A stretch of 64,000 nucleotides of DNA. It comes from Tabrizicola caldifontis. Its GTDB lineage: Bacteria > Pseudomonadota > Alphaproteobacteria > Rhodobacterales > Rhodobacteraceae. The translations under genes and the position numbers were made by a program. Shown in pieces: positions 19,117 through 28,125 of this stretch. The DNA lies in the NCBI RefSeq assembly GCF_004762095.1, contig NZ_SIJH01000001.1, forward strand, positions 248,001 to 312,000, written 5' to 3'. The notes beneath the pieces are model-generated. The model was given only the letters and a program-made list of their open reading frames with translations. It did no database searches and had not been told where the DNA came from. How positions within the stretch are numbered: the first letter of the stretch is position 1; every line of letters begins with the position of its first letter.

Positions 19117-21373
19117 TCCAGGTCCAGATCCTGCAGGGGGTGAAGGGCATATCGACCCGCGTCACGCCCAGCGGCGCCAGCGCATCGCGGACGGCGTTCG
19201 AGATCGCGCCAAGGGCCCCGACCGTACCGGCCTCGCCGCAGCCCTTCATGCCGAGGGGGTTGGTTCGGGTAGGCACGCCCCGTTCGGCGAAAGAGATGAA
19301 CGGCAGGTCCGTGGCGCGCGGCAGGGCGTAATCCATGAAGCTGGCGGTCAGCACCTGCCCGCCTTCATCCTGCACCAGCCATTCGGTTACCGCCTGGCCA
19401 AAGCCCTGCGCCACGCCCCCATGCACCTGCCCCTCGACCAGGTTCGGTGCCACCAGCACACCGAAGTCATCGACCACCGAATAGCGGTCCAGCCGCAGGG
19501 CGCCGGTTTCGGGGTCGATCTCGACCTCGGCCAGATGCACTCCGTTCGGGAAAGATCGCCCGTCCAGCACGATCTTTTCGCTGCGGTCGACCAGATCCAG
19601 CCGCCCCCGCGCCCGCGCCAGCGCCGCCGCCTCGGCCAGGGTCAGGCGGTGGTTGGTCCCCGGGGCACCAAAACGATGGTCGGCGAAGTTGACCGCCTCT
19701 ACCCCCCATTCTGCGGCCAGAAAGCTTTCGAAGGCGGAAATCATGCCCATGACCGTCGCCCGCGTCGCCGTGCCCTGCACAGTGACCGAGCGCGATCCGC
19801 CCGTGCCGCCACCCTTGGCAATGCGGTCGCTGTCACCTTCGACAATACGCACCATGTCCTGCGGGATGCCGGTCGCCTCGGCCACCATCCGGGAATAGAC
19901 GCTTTCATGCCCTTGGCCGTTCGACTGGGTGCCGACGAAAAGCGTCGCGCCCCCGTCTTCATCCAGCACCAGGCGCGCGATCTCGTCCGGGTCGCCAAGG
20001 ATCGCCTCGATATAGGCGGCCACGCCCATCCCGCGCAGCAGTCCTTTCGCCCGGCTGGAAGCCAGACGCTCGGCATAGCCCGCAGAGCGCCCAGCCACCG
20101 TTTCCAGCAGGCCGGCAAAATCTCCTGCATCGATGATTTCCCCTTCAATCGTGGTATGGGGAAAGTCGCGGATCACATTCTTCAGCCGCAGCTCGACCGG
20201 ATCAACGCCCAGAATCCTGGCGGCGTGGTCCAGCGCACGTTCGATGGTCAGGATCGCCTCGGGCCGACCCGCACCGCGGTAGGCGTCAATCGGCACGCTG
20301 TTCGTGTATACACCGGTTGCAAACAGGGCAGCCCTCGGCACCTTGTACACCCCGGTCAACACCTTGGCGAAAAGCTCTGTCTGGATCGCCTGGCCATACT
20401 GGCTGTTGTAGGCGCCAAGGTTCGTCACCAGATTGACCTTGTAGCCAGTGATCCGATGATCGGTATCGAACCCCAGATCGACCCGCGCCACAAGATCGCG
20501 CCCGGCATTGTCGGTCAGCATCCCTTCGGTCCGGGTCGAGACCCAGGCAACCGGGCGACCCAGGGCCCGGGCGGCCTCGGCAATGGCCACATATTCGGGA
20601 TAGGTCATCGCCTTCATTCCGAAGCCGCCGCCGACGTCGGGGTTCGTCACCCGGATGCGTTCGCGCGGCAGGCCCAGCATGCGGGAAAGCTCGTTGCGCT
20701 GCACCCACACGCCCTGGCCGTTGACGCAGAAATGCAGCCGTTCGCCGTCCCATTCGGCAAAGCACGCGCGGGGCTCCATGGGCGCGGCGGTGACGCGGTT
20801 GTGGATCACCTCCAGCGCGATGCGGTGGGCCGAGGCGGCCAATGCCGCGTCGGTCCCCGGCTGGTCGCCGAACAGAAAGTCGAAAGCGCGGTTTGCTGGT
20901 GCCTCGGGGTGGATTGACGGCTCTTTGCAGTCCAGTTGAAGTGCAGGTTCCAGGGAATTGATATCAATGGAAATCACCTCAAGCGCGTCACGCGCCTGAT
21001 CGGGCGTTTCGGCCACCACCACGGCCAGCGCCTCGCCAACGAAGCGCACCCGGCCGTGCGCCAGAACCGGGCGTTCCGGCCCGGCGCCTTTCCCCCCGTC
21101 ACGGGTGTCGATCCGCTCGCCCTTCATGCCCAGCTTCACGCCACGGGCCAGCAGATCATCCGCCGTCAGGACCAGATGAACACCGGGCATCGCCCTGGCC
21201 TCTGACACGTCCAGCGAGGCGATCTCGCCATGCGCATGGTCCGACCGCAGGAACACCGCCCAGAGCGCACCGGCAGGCACGATGTCAGAGACATAGCGGC
21301 CATTTCCTGTCAGAAACCGCAGATCCTCGCGCCGCTTCAGGGGCTGGGCGAGACCGAACTTGAGCTGTTCCAT
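19088..21373 (-). CDS. Xanthine dehydrogenase/CO dehydrogenase-family molybdopterin-binding (large) subunit
   Basis: 761 aa, full length for a CoxL/XdhB-type molybdenum hydroxylase subunit. N-terminal Ald_Xan_dh a/b-hammerhead domain (about 20-135), then two molybdopterin domains with GGGFGMKAMTYPEY near residue 250, the active-loop motif AYRGAGRPEA near 365 (the form II pattern, not the AYRCSFR of true CO dehydrogenase), and catalytic Glu in MKGCGEAGTVGALG near 720. Such subunits hydroxylate aldehydes, purines or N-heterocycles together with an iron-sulfur and a FAD subunit. Neither partner is adjacent: upstream is odc and downstream DUF2235. Substrate unknown. Confidence 0.85.
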   Translation of the reverse strand: MEQLKFGLAQPLKRREDLRFLTGNGRYVSDIVPAGALWAVFLRSDHAHGEIASLDVSEARAMPGVHLVLTADDLLARGVKLGMKGERIDTRDGGKGAGPERPVLAHGRVRFVGEALAVVVAETPDQARDALEVISIDINSLEPALQLDCKEPSIHPEAPANRAFDFLFGDQPGTDAALAASAHRIALEVIHNRVTAAPMEPRACFAEWDGERLHFCVNGQGVWVQRNELSRMLGLPRERIRVTNPDVGGGFGMKAMTYPEYVAIAEAARALGRPVAWVSTRTEGMLTDNAGRDLVARVDLGFDTDHRITGYKVNLVTNLGAYNSQYGQAIQTELFAKVLTGVYKVPRAALFATGVYTNSVPIDAYRGAGRPEAILTIERALDHAARILGVDPVELRLKNVIRDFPHTTIEGEIIDAGDFAGLLETVAGRSAGYAERLASSRAKGLLRGMGVAAYIEAILGDPDEIARLVLDEDGGATLFVGTQSNGQGHESVYSRMVAEATGIPQDMVRIVEGDSDRIAKGGGTGGSRSVTVQGTATRATVMGMISAFESFLAAEWGVEAVNFADHRFGAPGTNHRLTLAEAAALARARGRLDLVDRSEKIVLDGRSFPNGVHLAEVEIDPETGALRLDRYSVVDDFGVLVAPNLVEGQVHGGVAQGFGQAVTEWLVQDEGGQVLTASFMDYALPRATDLPFISFAERGVPTRTNPLGMKGCGEAGTVGALGAISNAVRDALAPLGVTRVDMPFTPCRIWTWIEEARHATA

Positions 21374-21456
21374 GGGCAGGCACCTCCGCCCACATGCTTG
21401 AACGCCCGACCGGATTTGTCCAGCCGGGCGCCCGATTTTCCTGCAATTTCCGTTGG

Positions 21457-22602
21457 TCAGACTTTCAGCGACAGGACAGTGGCCATCTGCACGTCACCGA
21501 ACCCGTTGAACCGGGTGTTGGTGACGGTGGAATAGGAACCCATCCCCTGCCAAATGATGAAGTCGCCTTCCGCCAGATCAGCTGGCAGCGGGATCTCACC
21601 GGGCAGCCGATCGACCGAATCGCAGGTCGGACCGAAGACGATGCGCGGAACCGGTTCGCCCTTGCGCTTGTCGCCTTCAGGCGACAGCACCTCGATCCGG
21701 TCGATCACGCCGATCATCGGCAGTTCGGTCAGCGAGCCATAGACACCGTCGTTCAGGAACACATGCGTCCCGTCGCGCAGCGCCTTGACGCGCGCGGCCA
21801 GCGCGTAGGCATCGCCACACAGCGCCCGGCCAGGTTCGCAGACCAGAAGCGGGCGGTCGGTGCCGAACGCTTCGGTCGTGACCCGGTCGATCAGCCGGAA
21901 GGTTTCCTCAAGCTGCGGCACGACAGCATTCAGCCTGTGGCTGGGAAAGCCGCCGCCGACATTCAGCCGGGCAATCGTCACGCCGGCCGCCCGCGCAATG
22001 TTGGCGCCTTCGCGAATGTAGGCCTCCCAGGCGTGGGGGTCGGTGCATTGCGTGCCGGGGTGGAAGGTCAGCGAGGGGATGAACCCCGCCGCCGCCACTT
22101 CTTTCAGCAGCTCCACCGCCAGTTCCACCGTGGCGCCGAACTTGGCCCCGAAGTTGTATGCCGCGCCCGCGACCGGCAACTTGTAGCGGACCGAGATTTC
22201 CGTGCCCTCGGTCGGGACCATCTCGATCAGCTTGGCCAGTTCTGATTTGGAATCAACGCTGTAGGACTTGACGCCACGTTCGACCGCATGGGCGATCTCG
22301 GCGCGCGAGCGCACCGGGTTGTTGTAATGGATCGCCGCGTCCGGGGCCAGGCGCCGGATCAGGTCGATCTCGAAGGGGCTGGCGCAGTCATAGCCGCGGA
22401 TGCCGGCGGCGGCCAGATTCTCGATCATCGCCTCGCCGGGGTTGGACTTGACCGCATAGGTCACCATTCCCGGAAAGCCGTCGATGAAGCGGCGCGCCGC
22501 GGCCTGCGCGGCCGACGGCGCGAAGAACAGCACCGGGTTTTCCGGCTGCTGGGTGCGCAGATACTCAGTGGGGTTGGTCCAGATCGTCTTGGAGAGTCCC
22601 AT
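21457..22602 (-). CDS. Ornithine decarboxylase (type III PLP fold; could also accept lysine)
   Basis: 381 aa alanine-racemase-fold decarboxylase of the eukaryotic-like ODC/DAP decarboxylase group that makes putrescine from ornithine. PLP lysine is K52 in MVTYAVKSNPGE; the glycine-rich loop LNVGGGFPS is near 190, CEPGRAL near 235, and the catalytic cysteine region PTCDSVDRLPGEIPLP near 315 marks ornithine/lysine decarboxylases rather than LysA. ATG at 22602 matches the known short N-terminus; the open frame upstream runs through the leader RNA and is not coding. It diverges from an Lrp-type regulator across a 214-base region with a structured 5' leader. Confidence 0.9.
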   Translation of the reverse strand: MGLSKTIWTNPTEYLRTQQPENPVLFFAPSAAQAAARRFIDGFPGMVTYAVKSNPGEAMIENLAAAGIRGYDCASPFEIDLIRRLAPDAAIHYNNPVRSRAEIAHAVERGVKSYSVDSKSELAKLIEMVPTEGTEISVRYKLPVAGAAYNFGAKFGATVELAVELLKEVAAAGFIPSLTFHPGTQCTDPHAWEAYIREGANIARAAGVTIARLNVGGGFPSHRLNAVVPQLEETFRLIDRVTTEAFGTDRPLLVCEPGRALCGDAYALAARVKALRDGTHVFLNDGVYGSLTELPMIGVIDRIEVLSPEGDKRKGEPVPRIVFGPTCDSVDRLPGEIPLPADLAEGDFIIWQGMGSYSTVTNTRFNGFGDVQMATVLSLKV

Positions 22603-22639
22603 CGGCGTATTTCCCTTTGCCAACAAGACGCTTCGCCCT

Positions 22640-22745
22640 TCCCATTGCAGCAGTGGGACCGGGCACCAGCGTGGTTTCAAGTGAACCAGGCCAGGTGCGT
22701 ATGAGCCGCCCTTTTCCTGCAATCGAGGATGCCGCATATGGGTTA
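22640..22745 (-). ncRNA. Structured 5' leader of odc, candidate speF-type RNA element
   Basis: The odc mRNA would carry a long untranslated leader. It contains nested pairing on the minus strand: outer arms GCACC/GGTGC (22663-22698) enclosing TGGTT/AACCA around a seven-base loop, and a second hairpin (CCCACTG/CAATGGG, one mismatch) at 22641-22657 close to the odc ribosome site. The speF motif is a conserved RNA described upstream of ornithine decarboxylase genes in alphaproteobacteria; location and structure fit it, but I cannot run a covariance search, so the family assignment is tentative and the limits approximate. Confidence 0.45.
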
Positions 22746-22783
22746 CAATCTCACCGAACAAAACTGTATAAATGCGGCGAAAC

Positions 22784-22800
22784 TTCGTTATAATGACGAA
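22784..22800. promoter_or_regulatory. Lrp-gene promoter -10 with overlapping inverted repeat
   Basis: TTCGT and ACGAA form perfect five-base arms with a seven-base spacer, and the spacer contains a consensus TATAAT (22789-22794) placed 22 bases before the regulator's ATG. An Lrp/AsnC dimer bound here would repress its own gene and could influence the divergent odc promoter. No good -35 was found. Confidence 0.45.
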
Positions 22801-22816
22801 AACGACGGCAGATTGA

Positions 22817-23248
22817 ATGGACGAACTCGATCGCAATATCATCGCACTGCTGGGGGCCGACGCGCGCATGTCGGTGGCCACACTCTCGCGCCGGCTGAAG
22901 GTCGCGCGATCGACCATCCAGGCCCGGCTGGAGCGGCTGGAGACCAGCGGGGTCATTGCAGGCTATACGCTGAAACTGGGGGAAGGCACGCGCGAGGAGC
23001 GGCTGCGAGCTTCTGTCCTCTTGACGATCGAGCCGCGCAGCCAGGCCGCCGTGCTGACCCGCCTCAAGTCCATCCCCGAGATCGAGCGGGTCTTCACCAC
23101 CAGCGGACGCTTCGACTTTCTCGTGCAGGTCGCCTGCCCCAACACCCAGGTACTGGATCAGGTCCTCGACCAGATCGGCGCAATGACCGGGGTCCGCGCA
23201 TCCGAAAGCCTGATCCACCTGTCCACCAAGATCGACCGTGCGGTGTGA
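22817..23248 (+). CDS. Lrp/AsnC family transcriptional regulator
   Basis: 143 aa, the standard length. N-terminal winged HTH (1-60: DELDRNIIALLGADARMSVATLSRRLKVARSTIQARLERLE in shorter pieces, recognition helix near 30-45) and a C-terminal RAM effector-binding domain (about 70-140). Lrp/AsnC proteins sense amino acids or related small molecules. Divergent arrangement with ornithine decarboxylase suggests control of polyamine synthesis or response to ornithine/lysine; that is inference from position. A TATAAT with an inverted repeat lies just upstream. Confidence 0.88.
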   Translation: MDELDRNIIALLGADARMSVATLSRRLKVARSTIQARLERLETSGVIAGYTLKLGEGTREERLRASVLLTIEPRSQAAVLTRLKSIPEIERVFTTSGRFDFLVQVACPNTQVLDQVLDQIGAMTGVRASESLIHLSTKIDRAV

Positions 23249-23261
23249 GCCGCCAGGAACC

Positions 23262-23605
23262 GGGGAGGCCCGGTATTTTCGTGCGGATAGCTTGTCACCT
23301 CGTCCGGCACGAACGCACCGAACAGCACTTGCCAATGCGAGTGCCGCTCGCTCCAGCCATTGATGGTATCAAGGCACATCGCAACCTTTCCGTCCTCGGC
23401 TTCAGCCAGGATCAGGGCGGGCCGCATCATCACCATGTCCATGTCGAGAAACAGGAACCGGTCCGCACCCGAAATTGCACCAGACCGGCCAGCTCTGCTT
23501 TCGTATCAAGGCATTGCGCATGGCGAGGGTAACAGCCAAGGCATGGGGAACGTAGCGCCCGGCACCGCCCCCTGCAATGACGTTCAGGGGCAGACGCCTC
23601 TTCAA
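23262..23605 (-). pseudogene. Relic of an unrecognised gene, possibly a glycosyltransferase
   Basis: Two minus-strand frames look like pieces of one decayed protein. The first (from 23605) reads YVPHALAVTLAMRNALIRK and then degrades; the second picks up near 23480 with RFLFLDMDMVMMRPALILAE, AMCLDTINGWSERHSHWQ and VLFGAFVPDE. The hydrophobic strand ending in DMDMV resembles the DxD metal site of nucleotide-sugar transferases. A frameshift near 23480 joins them. No start, ribosome site or intact domain is left, and the 3' end runs into antisense of the Lrp gene. Confidence 0.35.
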
Positions 23606-23606
23606 A

Positions 23607-23974
23607 TTACCGCAGCATCAGCCGCAATCCGTACCCGCCCGGTCCACCCGATTGACCGTGGCGACAATAGTTAGCCCCGCCTCGGGCGCATGGAAAAGCG
23701 TGGCGCCGGTTGGCCGGAATGGCCGTAAAGCGCGGCAAAGCGGCGGAAAGGGGCAGCCCGCGCGGCCGGGCAAGGCGCATGCCTGCCTCGCCGCACGTCA
23801 CCGGAAAGAAGACCGGCCGGAAGGGCGTGCGGGTGAGTCCGCCCACCGGCCCGAACGCCCCTGACCAGATCGCCCGCAGAAACACCAGCCCCTTGCGGGT
23901 CGTCGTCACCAGGCCGCCATCGCCCCGGAAACCGGCCATGGCCGGCAGTATGGCGACGAACGCCTTTCGATGGC
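23607..23974 (-). pseudogene. Relic of a beta-lactamase-family serine hydrolase (C-terminal part)
   Basis: C-terminal pieces of a class C beta-lactamase/serine hydrolase survive in three minus-strand frames. Frame one reads FRGDGGLVTTTRKGLVFLRA (the GGLVST-type block), then MRLARPRGLPL; frame two supplies YGHSG at 23713-23727, the usual YGHSG/T substrate loop; frame three supplies ATLFHAPEAGLTIVATVNRV at 23641-23703, the typical last strands; and the first frame ends with YGLRLMLR. At least two or three frameshifts are needed, and the N-terminal SxxK half is missing. It is fused in frame to the TetR relic upstream, implying a deletion. Confidence 0.6.
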
Positions 23975-24307
23975 GCAGAGGCGCCGGGCGCGTGACGGCA
24001 AATCGCATGCAGACAAGGCCCGCGCGGATCGCCCGGTCGCGCGGATCGCTGGCGCCTGCATCTGCATCGTCAAGGGTCGCCTGTAACCGCCGGAATCCTT
24101 CCGCCGCCAGCGCCGTCAAAAGCCCCCGAACATCGCCGAAGTGGTGCGCGGGGACCGCACGGTTGACGCCGGCCCGCTTGGCCACCGAGCACGGCGAGAA
24201 GCTTTCGAGGTCAGCTCTGCCCCACCGGCAGCCATAAGCGCAGCCCGCAGAGCACCGTGATGATATCCCGCGCGGCAAGCTTGGGAAGGTTCGGAGGTGG
24301 CAGTCAT
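23975..24307 (-). pseudogene. Relic of a TetR/AcrR-family regulator (N-terminal part, frameshifted)
   Basis: Starts as a normal TetR protein at 24307 (RAGYHHGALRAALMAAGGAEL), loses frame near 24203, and continues in the next frame with SVAKRAGVNRAVPAHHFGDV and RGLLTALAAEGFRRLQ, the recognition helix and following helix of the TetR DNA-binding domain. The ligand-binding half stops after MRFAVTRPA near 23975, where serine hydrolase sequence begins. So both a frameshift and a truncation are present, and no functional regulator is expected. Confidence 0.65.
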
Positions 24308-24386
24308 TCCGTGCTGGTAAAAGCCGTCTGCCGCCGCGTCACAGGAAGGCTGGCAGCAACAAGTGGCTGACGGGGAGGCCTCGGAA

Positions 24387-24407
24387 GGGGCATCCGGCAG
24401 ATGCCCC
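24387..24407. terminator. Strong hairpin upstream of valS
   Basis: Perfect eight-base-pair stem GGGGCATC/GATGCCCC with a five-base loop, followed by CTT. It lies about 105 bases before the valS start and probably closes transcription coming from the relic region or stabilises an RNA end. Bases 24408-24512 hold no other signal that I could identify with confidence. Confidence 0.5.
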
Positions 24408-24512
24408 CTTGACCTCAGCGGTCGGGTGCAGCCCCGCCCCGGTCAACCGCCCTTGTGTCTTTCCCTTCGGCGCGGGGCACGCTAGAACCCGCGCGGATCA
24501 GGGGGAACGCGC

Positions 24513-27500
24513 ATGCCGATGGAAAAGACCTTCAACGCCGCCGAGGCCGAAGCCCGTATCTCGAAACTCTGGCTCGATGCCGGCGCCTTCCGCGCGGGGG
24601 CCAATGCGAAACCCGGCGCGCCCGCGTTTTCCGTCATGATCCCGCCGCCGAACGTGACCGGCTCGTTGCACATGGGCCATGCGTTCAACAACACCCTGCA
24701 GGACATCCTGACCCGCTGGCACCGTATGCGCGGGTTCGACACGCTCTGGCAGCCGGGGACCGACCATGCCGGCATCGCAACCCAGATGGTCACCGAGCGC
24801 GAAATGGCCGCGAACGGCGAACCAACCCGCCGCGAGATGGGACGCGAGAAATTCGTTGCAAGGGTCTGGGAACAGAAGAAGAAATCTCGCGGGACCATCA
24901 TCGGTCAGTTGCAGCGTCTGGGCTGTTCCTGCGACTGGGATCGCGAAGCCTTCACCATGTCAGGCGCCCCCGGCGCGCCTGAGGGCGAGGAAGGCAACTT
25001 CCACGATGCCGTCATCAAGGTGTTCGTGGACATGTATCGCAAGGGCCTGATCTACCGCGGCAAGCGGCTGGTGAACTGGGATCCGCATTTCGAGACGGCG
25101 ATTTCCGATCTCGAGGTCGAGAACATCGAGGTGCCCGGCCACATGTGGCACTTCAAGTACCCGCTGGCCGGGGGCGAAACCTATGAATATGTCGAGAAGG
25201 ACGCCGAAGGCAACGTGACCTTCCGTGAGGTCCGGGATTACATTTCCATCGCGACCACCCGGCCGGAAACGATGCTTGGTGATGGCGCGGTTGCGGTTCA
25301 CCCATCGGATGAACGCTATGCGCCAATTATCGGTAAGTTCTGTGAAATTCCTGTCGGTCCGAAGGAACATCGCCGCCTGATCCCCATCATCGCCGACGAA
25401 TACCCCGACCCCACCTTCGGGTCAGGCGCCGTAAAGATCACCGGCGCGCACGATTTCAACGACTATGCCGTGGCAAGGCGCGCGGGCATCCCCTGCTACC
25501 GACTGATGGACACCCGCGCCCGGATGCGCGACGACGGCATGCCCTATGCCGAGGCGGCCGCCATCGCCATGGCCGTCGCCAGGGGCGAGACCACCCTGAC
25601 CGAAGCGGAAGTTGACACAATCAACCTTGTCCCCGACGACCTCCGCGGCCTTGACCGGTATGAGGCCCGCAAGCGCTTGGTCGAACAGATCACGGCCGAG
25701 GGCCTTGCCGTCACCGTGGTGAGGAAGAGCATCGACAAGGAAACCGGCGCCGAACACCTGGAGCGGGTGCCCTATGTGGAGTCCAAACCGATCATGCAGC
25801 CCTTCGGCGACCGCTCGAAGGTGGTGATCGAGCCCATGCTGACCGACCAGTGGTTTGTCGATACCGCGCAGATCGTCGGGCCCGCGCTGGATGCGGTGCG
25901 GACGGGCCGGACCAAGATCATCCCGCAAAGCGGCGAAAAGACCTATTACCACTGGCTGGAGAACATCGAGCCGTGGTGCATTTCGCGCCAGCTCTGGTGG
26001 GGTCACCAGATCCCGGTCTGGTACGGGCTCGACCTTGCCGCCCCGGATTTTGCCGACGACGAAGGCGACGGCGCGCTCGACCCGGTCGAGATGCTGCGCC
26101 TGCTGGGCGATGGCGGCTATGTCACGCGCGACGCACGCTTCCATTGCGCCGCCGACTTCGCCGGGGTCGCGGAACGCTTCCGCGACGACCTTGCCGCCCT
26201 GCCGGTGCCGCTGAATGCCGCCCGCGTCGTGGAAGTCGCCGACCGCGCCGCCGCGGTGGACATGCTGGCCGCCGCGCTTGCCGAATACGAGACGACGCAG
26301 GATCCGACCCGGCTGATCTATCCCGTGTGGCGCGACCCGGACGTGCTGGACACCTGGTTTTCTTCGGGCCTCTGGCCGATCGGCACGCTGGGCTGGCCGG
26401 AAGACACGCCGGAGCTGAAGAAATACTTCCCCACCTCGGTCCTGGTGACGGGCCAGGACATCCTGTTCTTCTGGGTCGCCCGGATGATGATGATGCAGCT
26501 TGCGGTGGTGAACGACATCCCGTTCCGCACCGTCTATCTGCATGGCCTTGTCCGCGACGCCAAGGGCAAGAAGATGTCGAAGTCGCTGGGCAACGTCATC
26601 GACCCGCTCGAGATCATCGACGAATACGGCGCCGACGCACTGCGGTTCGCCAATGCGGCGATGGCCAGCCTTGGGGGCGTGCTGAAGCTCGATACCCAGC
26701 GCATCGCCGGCTACCGCAACTTCGGCACCAAGCTCTGGAACGCCTGCCGCTTTGCCGAGATGAACGGGGTCTGGGAAGGCCACGAGACCGGCCCCGCTCC
26801 GCAACCGAAGGCCACCGCCAACCGCTGGATCATCGGCGAAACCGCCCGCACCCTGACCGAGGTGAACGAGGCGCTGGAAAACTTCCGCTTCGACCAGGCG
26901 GCGGACGCGCTTTACAAGTTCGTCTGGGGCAAGGTCTGCGACTGGTACGTCGAATTCGCGAAGCCGCTGTTCGACGGTCCTGATGCCGCCGAAACCCGTG
27001 CCACCATGGCCTGGGTGCTGGACCAGTCGATGATCCTGCTGCACCCCTTCATGCCCTTCATCACCGAAGAGCTCTGGGGCACCACCGGCAAACGGGAGAA
27101 ACTCCTTGTCCACACCGATTGGCCGGACCTTCCCGTAACCCTGATCGACCGCGACGCCGAACGCGAAATGACCTTCGTAACCACGCTGATCGACGACATC
27201 CGCTCGGCCCGGGCGCAGGTGCATGTGCCGGTGGGACTGAAGGCCGATCTCGTGGCCACTTCGCTGACCGACGAGGCGCGGGCCGCCTTCCAGCGGAACG
27301 AGGCGCTGATCAAGCGCCTCGCCCGTGTGGACAGCATCACAGAGGGCGCAGCGCCGAAGGGGTCGATCGCCGTGACGGCGGAAGGCGCGGCCTTCGCCAT
27401 TCCGCTGGAAGGCCTTATCGACATCACCGAAGAAAAATCCCGCCTGCAGAAGGCGCTGGACAAGCTGACAAAGGAAATCGCCGGGCTGAAGGGCAGGCTC

Positions 27501-27629
27501 GACAACCCGAACTTCGTCAAGTCCGCCCCCGAGGACGTGGTGATGGAGGCACAGGCGAACCTCGAGGCCCGGCAAGACGAAGCCCGGAAGATCACTGAAG
27601 CGCTGAAACGGCTCGCTGACCTGTCCTGA
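24513..27629 (+). CDS. valS: Valyl-tRNA synthetase
   Basis: 1038 aa, longer than the roughly 950 aa of E. coli ValS. Class I signature HMGH in [15 protein letters not shown] near residue 50 and [13 protein letters not shown] near 688. The IleS/ValS editing domain lies about 200-420 ([17 protein letters not shown] near 249). An extra stretch of roughly 65 residues sits between PVWYGLD (about 506) and [13 protein letters not shown] (about 609). The C-terminal coiled-coil arm ([20 protein letters not shown]) is present. An AGGGGGAACGC ribosome site supports the ATG at 24513. It is followed by two hairpins. Confidence 0.96.
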   Translation: MPMEKTFNAAEAEARISKLWLDAGAFRAGANAKPGAPAFSVMIPPPNVTGSLHMGHAFNNTLQDILTRWHRMRGFDTLWQPGTDHAGIATQMVTEREMAANGEPTRREMGREKFVARVWEQKKKSRGTIIGQLQRLGCSCDWDREAFTMSGAPGAPEGEEGNFHDAVIKVFVDMYRKGLIYRGKRLVNWDPHFETAISDLEVENIEVPGHMWHFKYPLAGGETYEYVEKDAEGNVTFREVRDYISIATTRPETMLGDGAVAVHPSDERYAPIIGKFCEIPVGPKEHRRLIPIIADEYPDPTFGSGAVKITGAHDFNDYAVARRAGIPCYRLMDTRARMRDDGMPYAEAAAIAMAVARGETTLTEAEVDTINLVPDDLRGLDRYEARKRLVEQITAEGLAVTVVRKSIDKETGAEHLERVPYVESKPIMQPFGDRSKVVIEPMLTDQWFVDTAQIVGPALDAVRTGRTKIIPQSGEKTYYHWLENIEPWCISRQLWWGHQIPVWYGLDLAAPDFADDEGDGALDPVEMLRLLGDGGYVTRDARFHCAADFAGVAERFRDDLAALPVPLNAARVVEVADRAAAVDMLAAALAEYETTQDPTRLIYPVWRDPDVLDTWFSSGLWPIGTLGWPEDTPELKKYFPTSVLVTGQDILFFWVARMMMMQLAVVNDIPFRTVYLHGLVRDAKGKKMSKSLGNVIDPLEIIDEYGADALRFANAAMASLGGVLKLDTQRIAGYRNFGTKLWNACRFAEMNGVWEGHETGPAPQPKATANRWIIGETARTLTEVNEALENFRFDQAADALYKFVWGKVCDWYVEFAKPLFDGPDAAETRATMAWVLDQSMILLHPFMPFITEELWGTTGKREKLLVHTDWPDLPVTLIDRDAEREMTFVTTLIDDIRSARAQVHVPVGLKADLVATSLTDEARAAFQRNEALIKRLARVDSITEGAAPKGSIAVTAEGAAFAIPLEGLIDITEEKSRLQKALDKLTKEIAGLKGRLDNPNFVKSAPEDVVMEAQANLEARQDEARKITEALKRLADLS

Positions 27630-27664
27630 TCTTCCTCTCTGGAAAAATATCCTGCGGGGGGTGA

Positions 27665-27707
27665 GCCCCGGACTTGCTCCGGGGCAAAGGGGGCGCAAAG
27701 CCCCCTT
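27665..27707 (+). terminator. Tandem hairpins after valS
   Basis: Two stems in a row: GCCCCGGA/TCCGGGGC (27665-27672 with 27678-27685) and GGGGGC/GCCCCC (27689-27694 with 27700-27705) followed by TT. Together they look like an intrinsic terminator with weak T tract, separating valS from the DUF1992 gene. Confidence 0.7.
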
Positions 27708-27755
27708 GTCTGCAGCATCAGCCGGACGCATCTTCAGGTAGAAAGACGTGCAGTC

Positions 27756-28085
27756 ATGTCCTGGCTCTCTCGCCTGGCCGAACGCCAGATCCAGAAGGCC
27801 CGCTTGCAGGGCCAGCTTCGGAACCTCGAAGGCGAAGGCAAGCCGCTGCCCGACCGGCCGGGCGATGTCTACGTCTCGCCTGGCGACGCGGCGGGCTTCC
27901 GCATCATGGCACAGACCGGCGTCCTGCCCGAGGAGATCGTGCTGAAGAAGCACGTCGCCGCCCAGCGCGCACTGCTGGCAGGACTGACCGACGAAACAGC
28001 GCGCAAGGCTTCAATGGCAGAGCTTGCCCGGCTGGAGATGTTGCAAGCAATCGCGGAAGAGTCGCGACGGAAGTTCCTGCGCTGA
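27756..28085 (+). CDS. DUF1992 domain-containing protein
   Basis: 109 aa. Matches the DUF1992 family (also found as the DnaJ-homologue-subfamily-C-28 conserved domain): an N-terminal ERQIQKARLQGQLRNLEGEGKPL block, then VSPGDAAGFRIMAQTGVLPEEI and a helical tail rich in Arg/Glu. The GxGKPL and GxLPxE blocks are diagnostic. Function is not established; eukaryotic relatives act in Golgi or mitochondria. No signal peptide or membrane segment. It starts with ATG 27756 after the valS terminator and is followed 40 bases later by an aminotransferase on the same strand. Confidence 0.85.
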   Translation: MSWLSRLAERQIQKARLQGQLRNLEGEGKPLPDRPGDVYVSPGDAAGFRIMAQTGVLPEEIVLKKHVAAQRALLAGLTDETARKASMAELARLEMLQAIAEESRRKFLR

Positions 28086-28125
28086 GGCTTGCGCGCGGCA
28101 CCCGAGCCGTGTCAGCCTCTGCGCC

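Noticed and set aside
25422-27953. 843-codon open frame antisense to valS
   Set aside because: High GC gives long antisense frames; it mirrors the third-position bias of valS, and has no conserved domain or ribosome site.
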